Origin: CAZAPV01 sp964487195
GTDB taxonomy: Bacteria > Patescibacteriota > Patescibacteriia > SG8-24
Assembly: GCA_964487195.1 (NCBI GenBank)
Contig: CAZAPV010000027.1
Location: 1 to 12,367, forward strand
Length of the DNA: 12,367 bases
Direction of reading: 5' to 3'
The notes under the pieces were generated by a model that searched no databases, was not told the DNA's origin, and was given only the letters and a program-made list of their open reading frames with translations. The stretch's first letter is position 1. Each line of letters opens with the position of its first letter. The position numbers were made by a program, and so were the translations under genes. This document shows, in pieces, positions 1 through 6,441 of this stretch.

Positions 1-753
1 GGCAACGGCGTGTCGATCATCATTTTCGGCGGGATCATCTCTCGGCTCCCGAACGCGGTGCAGCAGGCGGCGGTCACCTACGATCCGTCGCAGCTGATGA
101 CGATCATCGCCTACGTCGCGATTGCGGTCATCACGATCGCGGGCGTCGTGCTGATCACCGAGGGCCAGCGCAATGTGCCCGTCATCTATGCCAAGCGAAT
201 GCGCGGTTCTCGCGTATTCGGCGGCGCGGAGACGCACCTGCCGCTGCGCGTCAACATGGCCGGCGTGATCCCGATCATTTTCGCGATTTCGATCATCCTG
301 TTCCCGTCGATGGTCGCGCAGTTCTTCCTCCATGCGAAAACCGCGTGGCTCGCCGCCGCCGCGCAAAAGACGATCGATTTGCTCCAGAACCAGCTGATCT
401 ACGGGATTACGTATTTCGTCCTTGTCTTCGCGTTCACGTATTTCTACACCGCGGTGGTGTTCCATCCCGATCGCGTCGCCGAGAACCTCCAGAAGCAGGG
501 CGGGTTCATCCCCGGGATCCGTCCGGGCCGCCCGACCGCGGAGTATCTTATGAAAACGCTCAATCTGATCATTCCGGCCGGCGCGTTGTTCCTTTCAATC
601 ATCGCCGTGCTTCCGCTCGTGCTGAAGCAGGCGACCGGTTCGCAGACGCTCGTGATCGGCGGCACCGGTTTGCTGATCGTCGTCTCGGTGATCATCGAAA
701 TCATGAATCAGATCAACGCGCAGCTCACGATGCGCGACTACGAGGCGTTGTAG
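1..753 (+). CDS. secY: Protein translocase subunit SecY, C-terminal part (5' end outside window)
   Basis: Central pore subunit of the SecYEG translocon, which moves proteins across or into the cytoplasmic membrane. The frame is open from base 1, so the true start lies to the left; the GTG at 10 is internal. The 250 visible residues begin in the conserved GNGVSIIIF block. Hydrophobic segments are at about visible residues 32-53, 87-109, 132-154, 185-208 and 217-235, matching the second half of SecY. Two family signatures are present: a variant of the ERxIPVxYAKR loop (EGQRNVPVIYAKR, 55-66) and the cytosolic loop GGFIPGIRPGRPTAEYL (167-183). The C-terminus QLTMRDYEAL is typical. The stop is 2 nt before adk, so the two are almost certainly cotranscribed, as in the classical ribosomal-protein/secY/adk operon. 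Confidence 0.97.
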   Translation, partial: GNGVSIIIFGGIISRLPNAVQQAAVTYDPSQLMTIIAYVAIAVITIAGVVLITEGQRNVPVIYAKRMRGSRVFGGAETHLPLRVNMAGVIPIIFAISIILFPSMVAQFFLHAKTAWLAAAAQKTIDLLQNQLIYGITYFVLVFAFTYFYTAVVFHPDRVAENLQKQGGFIPGIRPGRPTAEYLMKTLNLIIPAGALFLSIIAVLPLVLKQATGSQTLVIGGTGLLIVVSVIIEIMNQINAQLTMRDYEAL

Positions 754-755
754 GT

Positions 756-1418
756 ATGCAAAATATCCTCATTCTCGGTCCGCAGGGATCCGGCAAGGGG
801 ACGCAGGCCGAACGGCTCGCGGCGCGGCTCGGCGTCCCGACGATCTCGGTCGGCAACCTGTTCCGCGCGGAGATCGACAAGAACACCGGCCTCGGCAAGT
901 CGATCGTCGGCTACATCGACCGCGGCGACCGCGTCCCCGACGACATCGTCAACCAGCTGATGACCGAGCGGCTCGGTGAGGACGACATGGCGAACGGAGT
1001 CATACTCGACGGCTACCCGCGCAGCGCATCGCAGAAAGATTCGCTCGACGCCATTTTCGCATCGCTCGACCGCAAACTCACGCACGTCGTCTACATCAAA
1101 GTGAGCGACGAAGAGTCGATGCGCCGCCTCTCCGGTCGCTGGGTGTGCTCGAACACCAAATGCGAGGAGAACTACCACGCGCAGTTCAATCCGCCGAAGA
1201 ACGACCCGAACCGCTGCGACAAGTGCGGCAGCCCGCTCGTGCAGCGCGACGACGACAAGCCGGACGCGATCAAACGCCGGCTGGAGCTGTATCACAAAGA
1301 CACGCAGCCGCTGATCGAGGAGTATCGGACGCGCGGCATCATCTACGAAATCGACGGCGGGCAGCCGATCCCGAAGGTGGAAGCGGACATCAACGCCGCG
1401 TTCGGCATCGTCTCATAA
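756..1418 (+). CDS. adk: Adenylate kinase, long-LID zinc type
   Basis: Catalyses ATP + AMP = 2 ADP in the cytoplasm. It has 220 residues, normal for a long-LID bacterial enzyme. Visible in order: P-loop GPQGSGKGT (8-16), NMP-binding region (SVGNLFRAEI, 31-40), DGYPR (85-89), the LID opening with RWVC (128-131), and DKPDAIKRRL (168-176). The LID carries four cysteines (131, 136, 154, 157) as CX4C and CX2C, expected to bind structural zinc; the first pair is spaced wider than the usual CX2C. The NMP-site motif normally reads TGD but here reads VGN. The start ATG lies 2 nt after the secY stop, and upstream in-frame starts would lie inside secY. A strong terminator follows directly, making adk the last gene of the secY operon. 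Confidence 0.96.
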   Translation: MQNILILGPQGSGKGTQAERLAARLGVPTISVGNLFRAEIDKNTGLGKSIVGYIDRGDRVPDDIVNQLMTERLGEDDMANGVILDGYPRSASQKDSLDAIFASLDRKLTHVVYIKVSDEESMRRLSGRWVCSNTKCEENYHAQFNPPKNDPNRCDKCGSPLVQRDDDKPDAIKRRLELYHKDTQPLIEEYRTRGIIYEIDGGQPIPKVEADINAAFGIVS

Positions 1419-1424
1419 AAAGAC

Positions 1425-1450
1425 CGCGCCCCTTGACCGGGCGCGTTTTT
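1425..1450 (+). terminator. Intrinsic terminator after adk
   Basis: A 7-bp perfect GC stem (CGCGCCC at 1425-1431 with GGGCGCG at 1439-1445), a 7-nt loop and a run of five T starting at 1446. An A-run precedes the stem. It begins 6 nt after the adk stop. The loop also contains the -35 box of the next gene's promoter. Confidence 0.9.
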
Positions 1451-1460
1451 CTTGTATACT
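1433..1460 (+). promoter_or_regulatory. Promoter for the P-loop kinase gene, nested in the adk terminator
   Basis: TTGACC (1433-1438) and TATACT (1455-1460) are separated by 16 nt. The -35 box sits in the loop of the adk terminator and the spacer includes its T-tract. Predicted start about 1467, giving a leader of about 15 nt that holds the ribosome binding site GGAGGAA (1468-1474). Confidence 0.7.
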
Positions 1461-1481
1461 TCCACGCGGAGGAAACAATCC

Positions 1482-2132
1482 ATGGCTCATTCCAGATTCG
1501 AGTTTTTGAGCGTCATCGGCGTCATCGGCCTGAAGGCCGCCGGCAAAGACGAGCTGTGCCGCTATCTCGCGAAGCACGGCTACACGACGTACCGCATCTC
1601 CGACGCGATCCGCGCCGAAGCCGCGACGCGCGGGATCGACAATCCCACCACCCGACAGCTGCAGGACATCGGCAACGAAGGCCGACAGCAGCGCGCCCTC
1701 GGGTTTTGGGCGGGGACGATGCTCGATCTCGCGGCGAAGAACGGCAACCGACTCGTCGTCGTGAACGGCATCCGCAGTCCGTACGAGATGCAGACGCTGC
1801 AGACGCGCGGCGACCGCAGCGTCCAGTTCTGCGGCGTCGTCGCGCCGACCTCGCTCCGCGCGGCGCGGTTTCTCGCGCGCAAGCAGGCGGGCGATCCGGC
1901 AGACTACGCGGAGTTTCTCCGTCTCGATGACCGCGATCGCGGGATCGGCGAACCGCCGGAAGGCCAGCAGGTCGACCGCTGCCTCGCCGGAGTCGATTCG
2001 AGAAGCATCTGCAACAACGCCGGCACGCTCGCGGAGTTCCACCTCTGGATCGACCGATACTACGAAAAGGAAATCGCGCCGTACCTGCCCGCCCGCATGC
2101 AGGCGGCGACGCGCGATCCGAGCGAGTTCTGA
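1482..2132 (+). CDS. P-loop nucleotide kinase-like protein (CoaE/UPF0200-like)
   Basis: A 216-residue cytoplasmic P-loop protein. Visible: P-loop GLKAAGKDEL (16-25), RISDAIRAEAATRG (38-51), VVVNGIRSPYE (92-102), APTSLRAARF (121-130), a DDRDRGIG block (149-156), and NNAGTLAEF near the end (178-186). This series resembles the P-loop kinases related to dephospho-CoA kinase and the archaeal UPF0200 group (GDxVREEA..., GIRSxxE, RDxRELG, xNxGSLxE). The residue after the P-loop lysine is Asp rather than Ser/Thr, as in some nucleotide kinases with a GKD loop. Substrate unknown: a nucleotide or dephospho-CoA kinase is plausible but not shown. The ATG at 1482 was chosen over a GTA-region start at 1452 because GGAGGAA lies 7 nt upstream. 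It is monocistronic, between two terminators. Confidence 0.8.
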   Translation: MAHSRFEFLSVIGVIGLKAAGKDELCRYLAKHGYTTYRISDAIRAEAATRGIDNPTTRQLQDIGNEGRQQRALGFWAGTMLDLAAKNGNRLVVVNGIRSPYEMQTLQTRGDRSVQFCGVVAPTSLRAARFLARKQAGDPADYAEFLRLDDRDRGIGEPPEGQQVDRCLAGVDSRSICNNAGTLAEFHLWIDRYYEKEIAPYLPARMQAATRDPSEF

Positions 2133-2140
2133 CCTCTTCA

Positions 2141-2168
2141 CCCCGCCCTTCTCGAAAGGCGGGGTTTT
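2141..2168 (+). terminator. Intrinsic terminator after the kinase-like gene
   Basis: CCCCGCC (2141-2147) pairs with GGCGGGG (2158-2164), followed by TTTT (2165-2168). It lies 8 nt after the stop at 2132. Confidence 0.88.
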
Positions 2169-2193
2169 CGTTCTCCCTTACTTCCCGTACACT
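2165..2193 (+). promoter_or_regulatory. Putative promoter for map-ruvX-recO
   Basis: TACACT (2188-2193) is a reasonable -10 box; 17 nt upstream is only a weak -35 (TTTTCG, 2165-2170) inside the terminator T-tract. The map ATG begins 7 nt after the -10 box, so transcription would start at or next to the start codon. Confidence 0.5.
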
Positions 2194-2199
2194 GATCAC

Positions 2200-2979
2200 A
2201 TGAAGCCGTATTCCACCGAAGAAATAGACGCGATCCGCGAAGGCGGCAGGATTCTCTCGGGGATCCTGACCGAGCTTGTCGATATGGCGAAACCGGGGAT
2301 GACGACCGGCGAGCTCGATGCCTACGCCGAACGGCGGATGCGCGAGTCGGGCGGCGAACCGTCGTTCAAGGGATACAAAACCGATCCGAGCGTGCCGCCG
2401 TTCCCGTCGGTCGTCTGCACGTCGATCAATAATGAGATCGTCCACGCGCCGGCGTCGCCGTCGCGGTCGATCAAGGATGGCGACATCCTGAAGCTCGACA
2501 TCGGCTTGCGGTACAAAGGGCTGTGCACTGACATGGCGGTGACGGTCGGCGTCGGAACGATTTCCGATGAAGCGAAGAAGCTGATCAGCGTCACCAAGGA
2601 ATCGATGCTGCTCGGCGTGGGGAAAGCGGTCGCCGGCGGCTGGATCAGCGACATCGGCAAAGCGGTCGACAAATACGTGCGGCGCAACGGATTCGCAACC
2701 GTCAAAGATCTGGTCGGCCACGGCGTCGGCCGGCACGTGCATGAAGATCCGCGCATCCCCAATTATTTCGATCCGGAGCTCGATCCGGTGCGGATCATCC
2801 CGGGAATGGTGCTCGCGATCGAACCGATGGTGAACGTCGGCCGCGACGCCGTCAGGGTGCTCGGCGATCAGTGGACGGTGGCGACCGCGGACGGGAGCAT
2901 CGCCGCGCATTTCGAAGTGACGCTCGCGGTGACCGAACAGGGGACGGAGATCCTCACCCCGGTGCCGAAGAACGTATGA
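2200..2979 (+). CDS. map: Methionine aminopeptidase, type I
   Basis: Removes the initiator methionine from nascent proteins; cytoplasmic dinuclear metalloprotease. It has 259 residues, the usual length for bacterial type I enzymes without an N-terminal extension. All five metal ligands are visible: D100 (KLDIG), D111 (CTDMA), H174 (GHGVGRHVHE), E208 (IEPM) and E239 (HFEV). H82, the substrate-side histidine after CTSINNEIV, is present, though followed by Ala where Gly is usual. The ATG at 2200 is supported by the conserved N-terminus (EIDAIREGGRI). No Shine-Dalgarno is visible and a -10-like TACACT ends 6 nt upstream, suggesting a leaderless message. The stop overlaps the ruvX start (ATGA). 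Confidence 0.97.
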   Translation: MKPYSTEEIDAIREGGRILSGILTELVDMAKPGMTTGELDAYAERRMRESGGEPSFKGYKTDPSVPPFPSVVCTSINNEIVHAPASPSRSIKDGDILKLDIGLRYKGLCTDMAVTVGVGTISDEAKKLISVTKESMLLGVGKAVAGGWISDIGKAVDKYVRRNGFATVKDLVGHGVGRHVHEDPRIPNYFDPELDPVRIIPGMVLAIEPMVNVGRDAVRVLGDQWTVATADGSIAAHFEVTLAVTEQGTEILTPVPKNV

Positions 2980-3395
2980 GGATCCTCGGCGTGGATTACG
3001 GTACCGCGCGGATCGGCCTCGCGGTCGGCGATACGTCGTCGCGGTTCGCGTTCCCGCTCCGTTCGATCGTCGCGTCGCCGGAAGACGCCGCCCTCGCCGC
3101 GGTGGTCGCCGCCGCGAAGGATGAAGACGCCGCGCGCATCGTCGTCGGCGTGCCGTACGCGCTCGACCCGTCGCGCGCGGAACCGCGCATGCAGAAAGAG
3201 GCGGCCGGTTTCGTCGCCGCGCTCAAAGAAAAAACCGCGCTCCAGGTGGACACCGAGGACGAGCGGATGACTTCCGCGCTCGCGGACCGTTGGCGGTCGG
3301 AAGCGGGGAAAAAGAAAAAGGATTTCGACAAGGACGCCGCGGCGGCCGCGGCGATCCTCGATTCGTACATGACGCGCCTGGAGCGGCAGGCGTAA
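2976..3395 (+). CDS. ruvX: Putative pre-16S rRNA nuclease / Holliday-junction resolvase-like YqgF
   Basis: An RNase H-fold nuclease of the YqgF/RuvX family, implicated in 16S rRNA 5'-end maturation and in recombination. 139 residues match the family length. Acidic residues in the expected places: D7 in LGVDYGTARIGLAVGD, D95/E96 in EDERMTS, and D120 in DKDAAAAAAILDSY. The VVGVPYALD strand (56-64) is also typical. The start ATG overlaps the map stop by 4 nt (ATGA), favouring translational coupling; longer in-frame extensions would run through map. recO follows after 8 nt. A lysine run (112-115) lies in the loop before the last catalytic Asp. Confidence 0.94.
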   Translation: MRILGVDYGTARIGLAVGDTSSRFAFPLRSIVASPEDAALAAVVAAAKDEDAARIVVGVPYALDPSRAEPRMQKEAAGFVAALKEKTALQVDTEDERMTSALADRWRSEAGKKKKDFDKDAAAAAAILDSYMTRLERQA

Positions 3396-3403
3396 TTTTT
3401 GCC

Positions 3404-4153
3404 ATGGCAACGTATCGCGACCGCGGGATCGTGCTCAAAACGAAGACGGTGCGCGACGCCGACCGTCATTACACTATTTTCACCGAACAGCACGGCAAGA
3501 TTGTCGTGCTCGCGAAGGGGTCGCGCCGCGCACGGAGCAAGCTCTCGCCGCACCTCGGCGGTTTCGGCGTGATCGATCTGATGATCGCGAAGGGCAGGAT
3601 CATCGACCGGCTCGCCGGCGCGATGCTCGCGCGCCCGTCGAAGACAGTGCTCGGTTCGCTCGCCAAGACGTCGCTCGCCCAGAGCTTCTTGCTCGCCGTC
3701 GATGCGCTCACGAAGCGCGAACTGCCGGAAGAGCGGATTTTCCACCTGCTCGATGATTTTCTCGCGGCGCTCGACGCCGTCGAACCGGACCAGGGGAGGC
3801 GCGGGGCGCTGTTCGACGCCGCCGCGATCCAGCTGCTCGACATCCTCGGTTTCGGATTGGAACTCCGTTCGTGCGTCCGGTGCAGGCGGCCGCTCGTAGA
3901 AGACGGCAACGCGGTCGCGATCGTCCGCGGCGGCGTGGAATGCGCCGCGTGTCGCGACGACCTGTCGCCGTCGATCAGCGGCGACGCGGTCAAAGCGCTC
4001 CGGTACTACCGCGAACGGCCGCTCGCGACGGCGGCGTCGCTCATCCTCGCCGACGCCGCCAAGCGTGAAACGTCGTTTCTGATCGAGCTTCTTTTCTCCC
4101 ATCATCTCGAAGACCGATTCTCCGTTTTTCGCTACCTCAAGACGATCGCTTGA
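3404..4153 (+). CDS. recO: DNA repair protein RecO
   Basis: Recombination mediator that, with RecR, loads RecA onto SSB-coated single-stranded DNA. 249 residues, usual length. The N-terminal OB-fold begins YRDRGIVLKTKTVRDADRHYTIFTEQHGKIVVLAKGSRR (4-42), the characteristic RecO opening. A helical middle follows, and a zinc-binding motif with C157, C160, C180 and C183 (CVRC...CAAC). The C-terminus SHHLEDRFSVFRYLKTI fits the family ending. The ATG at 3404 is chosen because the OB-fold starts immediately there. It is the last gene of map-ruvX-recO; no hairpin terminator is obvious in the 66-nt gap before the next gene. Confidence 0.94.
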   Translation: MATYRDRGIVLKTKTVRDADRHYTIFTEQHGKIVVLAKGSRRARSKLSPHLGGFGVIDLMIAKGRIIDRLAGAMLARPSKTVLGSLAKTSLAQSFLLAVDALTKRELPEERIFHLLDDFLAALDAVEPDQGRRGALFDAAAIQLLDILGFGLELRSCVRCRRPLVEDGNAVAIVRGGVECAACRDDLSPSISGDAVKALRYYRERPLATAASLILADAAKRETSFLIELLFSHHLEDRFSVFRYLKTIA

Positions 4154-4160
4154 GGCGCCT

Positions 4161-4189
4161 TTGACGCCATTTTCGCCGGTTGCTATGGT
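4161..4189 (+). promoter_or_regulatory. Promoter for the M41 peptidase gene
   Basis: TTGACG (4161-4166), a 17-nt spacer and TATGGT (4184-4189). Predicted start about 4196. The leader contains AAAGGA (4208-4213), 6 nt before the ATG at 4220. Confidence 0.8.
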
Positions 4190-4219
4190 CCATTACGGAT
4201 CTTTCAGAAAGGAACCGGC

Positions 4220-4915
4220 ATGCGAACTCGAATCTGGATCGCGCTCATCCTCGTGTCGTCGCTGTGTGCGGCCGGCGGGACCTACGTCTATTGCCACGAC
4301 GGCGTGCACGTCAGCGTGTCGTTCGGCGCGTGGGCAGTAAAGCCCCGGCTGGTCGAAAAGGACGAACAACGCCGCACGGCGGTGCACGAAGTCGGCCACG
4401 CCGCGGTGTGGGCGGTGATTCTCGGACCGGACGAGGTCGAGAAGATCATCGTCGCATCGACGCTGAACGACGACGGCTATTATGGCCTCACATGGCCGAA
4501 AGAGCACAACCGTTCGCGCACCGCGGACGACATCATGGACGAGGCGGCGTTTTTTCTCGGCGGACGCGCTGCCGACAAGATCGTGAATGGCGCGCCCACG
4601 GAAGGCGCGAGCTACGACATCAGCCACGTCAACGACATCTTCTGGAACAAGTACCTGGTCGATGGCCTCGGCGATTCGCTGCTCGTCCGTACCAAGACCG
4701 AGGCTTCGTACGAGGTGCAGGTCGCCGTCGAGAAGGATATCAAAGATGCGAACGATCTCGCCGAGGCGATCGTTGCGGCGAACAAAGAGACCGTCAAGGC
4801 GATCGCCGACAAGATCATGAGGATTCCGCCGGACGGCGACGGGAAGCGGATCATGACCGGCGATCAGTTCCGGGAGATGCTCCGCGAGCATCCGCTCGTC
4901 AAACCGAAGAATTGA
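4220..4915 (+). CDS. Stand-alone M41 (FtsH-type) zinc peptidase domain with N-terminal signal anchor
   Basis: 231 residues. Residues 5-23 form a hydrophobic N-terminal segment after two arginines: a signal anchor or signal peptide. The body matches the peptidase half of FtsH: zinc motif HEVGH (56-60) in TAVHEVGHAAV, LGGRAADKIVNGAPTEGASYD (113-133) with D133 where FtsH has its third zinc ligand (GASND), and a C-terminal helix resembling the FtsH tail (EKDIKDANDLAEAIVAANKE). The H60-to-D133 distance is close to that in FtsH. No AAA+ ATPase module is present, and the gene has its own promoter and terminator, so it is not an FtsH fragment by local truncation. With one N-terminal membrane segment the catalytic domain would probably lie outside the cytoplasm, unlike FtsH. 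Substrate unknown. C16 does not sit in a good lipobox (Leu at -1). Confidence 0.85.
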   Translation: MRTRIWIALILVSSLCAAGGTYVYCHDGVHVSVSFGAWAVKPRLVEKDEQRRTAVHEVGHAAVWAVILGPDEVEKIIVASTLNDDGYYGLTWPKEHNRSRTADDIMDEAAFFLGGRAADKIVNGAPTEGASYDISHVNDIFWNKYLVDGLGDSLLVRTKTEASYEVQVAVEKDIKDANDLAEAIVAANKETVKAIADKIMRIPPDGDGKRIMTGDQFREMLREHPLVKPKN

Positions 4916-4921
4916 GGCAGC

Positions 4922-4952
4922 GCCGTCCCGCACTTCTGCGGGACGGCTTTTC
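4922..4952 (+). terminator. Strong intrinsic terminator after the M41 peptidase gene
   Basis: An 11-bp perfect stem (4922-4932 with 4937-4947), tetraloop CTTC and TTTTCC tail. It begins 6 nt after the stop codon. Confidence 0.95.
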
Positions 4953-4956
4953 CTTC

Positions 4957-4985
4957 TTGCAACTTCAGGGGGAATTTGGCAGGAT
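4957..4985 (+). promoter_or_regulatory. Possible promoter for aspS
   Basis: TTGCAA (4957-4962) with a poor -10 (CAGGAT, 4980-4985) after 17 nt. Supported mainly by position: it follows a strong terminator and precedes aspS. A start near 4992 would leave a leader of only a few nucleotides. Confidence 0.35.
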
Positions 4986-4996
4986 TAAGCGGCATT

Positions 4997-6385
4997 ATGC
5001 AGCGGGAATTTATCGCGGACATCATCGAAAAAGCGGGCACGGAAGCGATCGTGGCCGGCTGGGTGCACGCCCGGCGCGACATGGGCAAGATCACGTTCAT
5101 CGATCTGCGCGATCGCACCGGCGTTTTGCAGGTCGTATTTTTGCCGTCCGACAAAGAGCTGCTCGCGCAAGCGAACGCGCTGCGGCCGGAGTTCTGCGTC
5201 AGGATCCGCGGCACGGTGAACACGCGGCCGGAGAAGATGCGCAATCCGAAAATCCCAACCGGTTCGATCGAGATGGTCGCCGCGTCGCTCGAGATCCTGA
5301 ACGAAGCGAAGACGCCGCCGTTCGAAATCGACAAGGATACGATCGGCGTGAACGAAGAACTCCGGTTGAAGCACCGCTACCTCGACCTGCGCAGCGAACG
5401 GATGACGAAGAACATCGAACTGCGCGACAAGATCGTCGCGTTCTTCCGTATCTGGCTGCGCGAGCGCCGCTTCCTCGAAATCGAGACGCCGATCATGACG
5501 AAAGGGACGCCGGAGGGTTCGCGCGAGTACATGGTGCCGTCGCGCCTGCACGCGGGAAAATTTTACGTGCTGCCGCAGTCGCCGCAGCAGTTCAAACAGC
5601 TGCTGATGGTCGCCGGGATGGAACGCTACTTCCAGATCGCGCGCTGCTTTCGCGACGAGGATCAGCGCGGCGACCGCCAGCCGGAGTTCACGCAGCTCGA
5701 TCTGGAGATGTCGTTCGTCACGCAGGAAGACGTGCTGCAACTGAACGAACAGATGTTCATCGACTTGGTACAGGCTGTCGCGCCGCACAAGAAGATCACT
5801 TCGATGCCGTTCCCGCGCTTCACCTATCGCGAGGCGATGGAGAAATACGGGGGCGACAAACCGGACGTCCGCAACGACAAGAACGATCCCGACGAACTCG
5901 GATTCTGCTGGGTGCTCGATTTCCCGATGTTCGAAAAAAATCCGGAAACAGGCGGGATCCAGGCGGCGCACCATCCGTTCTGCATGCCGAATCCCGACGA
6001 CGTCCATCTGCTCGACACCGAACCGCTCGCGGCGCGGGCGTGGTCGTACGACCTCGTGCTGAACGGCTACGAGCTCTCCTCCGGATCGATCCGCGTCCAC
6101 CGGCGCGATCTGCAGAACAAGATTTTCAAACTGCTCGGACTGGACGACGAGACGATCCAGAAACGGTTCGGCCACATGCTCGAGGCGTTCGAGTACGGCG
6201 CGCCGCCGCACGGCGGGATGGCGCCGGGGATCGACCGGATCGCAATGATCCTCGCGAACGAGCCGAACATCCGCGAAGTGATCGCGTTCCCGAAGACCGG
6301 CGACGCCCGCGACCCGATGATGGGCGCGCCGTCGGATCTCCCGAAAAGCCAGCTCGCCGAGGCGCACATCGACGTCCGTTTGTAG
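4997..6385 (+). CDS. aspS: Aspartyl-tRNA synthetase lacking the GAD insertion domain
   Basis: Charges tRNA-Asp, or tRNA-Asp plus tRNA-Asn if non-discriminating. An N-terminal OB anticodon-binding fold (GWVHARRDMGKITFIDLRDR, 21-40) is followed by class II motif 1 (FLEIETPIMTKGTPEGSREY, 159-178), motif 2 (FQIARCFRDED, 212-222, and QPEFTQLDLEMSF, 228-240) and motif 3 (GGMAPGIDRIAMIL, 406-419). Sequence style is bacterial (YGGDKPD, WVLDFPMFE, HHPF, FPKT), but at 462 residues it is over 100 shorter than the usual bacterial enzyme. KPD (288-290) is joined to WVLDFPMF (305-312) by only 14 residues, exactly where the GAD domain normally lies. Start: ATG 4997 is preferred because MQREFIADI aligns with the family N-terminus and AGGA (4981-4984) lies upstream; an in-frame TTG at 4976 is a weaker alternative. 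Whether it also charges tRNA-Asn cannot be read here. Confidence 0.95.
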   Translation: MQREFIADIIEKAGTEAIVAGWVHARRDMGKITFIDLRDRTGVLQVVFLPSDKELLAQANALRPEFCVRIRGTVNTRPEKMRNPKIPTGSIEMVAASLEILNEAKTPPFEIDKDTIGVNEELRLKHRYLDLRSERMTKNIELRDKIVAFFRIWLRERRFLEIETPIMTKGTPEGSREYMVPSRLHAGKFYVLPQSPQQFKQLLMVAGMERYFQIARCFRDEDQRGDRQPEFTQLDLEMSFVTQEDVLQLNEQMFIDLVQAVAPHKKITSMPFPRFTYREAMEKYGGDKPDVRNDKNDPDELGFCWVLDFPMFEKNPETGGIQAAHHPFCMPNPDDVHLLDTEPLAARAWSYDLVLNGYELSSGSIRVHRRDLQNKIFKLLGLDDETIQKRFGHMLEAFEYGAPPHGGMAPGIDRIAMILANEPNIREVIAFPKTGDARDPMMGAPSDLPKSQLAEAHIDVRL

Positions 6386-6408
6386 CTCGCAGATTTCTCG
6401 CGTAAAAT
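6380..6408 (+). promoter_or_regulatory. Possible promoter for the ybaK-scpAB operon
   Basis: The aspS/ybaK gap is AT-rich compared with its surroundings. TTGTAG (6380-6385, the last aspS codon plus stop) and TAAAAT (6403-6408) are 17 nt apart. Two further -10-like boxes (TAGAAT 6411-6416, GATAAT 6423-6428) lack good -35 partners. No terminator is visible after aspS, so readthrough is also possible. Confidence 0.45.
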
Positions 6409-6441
6409 TGTAGAATAAGGCCGATAATTCCCCTCAACCCT

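Noticed and set aside
1522..2910. 462-codon - strand open frame opposite the kinase-like gene and map
   Set aside because: It spans a terminator and promoter of the + strand, has an Arg/Asp-rich antisense composition and no recognisable motifs.
4235..4267. Lipoprotein signal at Cys16 of the M41 protein
   Set aside because: The residue before Cys is Leu; a lipobox needs a small residue there.
4976..4996. TTG start for aspS adding seven residues
   Set aside because: The extension has no family similarity, while ATG 4997 gives the expected AspRS N-terminus; kept only as an alternative.
4985..6367. 460-codon - strand open frame opposite aspS
   Set aside because: Exact antisense of a clear AspRS with skewed His/Arg/Leu composition; no promoter or ribosome binding site.
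4180..6405. 741-codon + strand open frame across the M41 and aspS genes
   Set aside because: It is very Arg-rich and low in family-like motifs, and two well-supported genes in another frame plus a strong terminator and promoter lie inside it. A GC-rich shadow frame.
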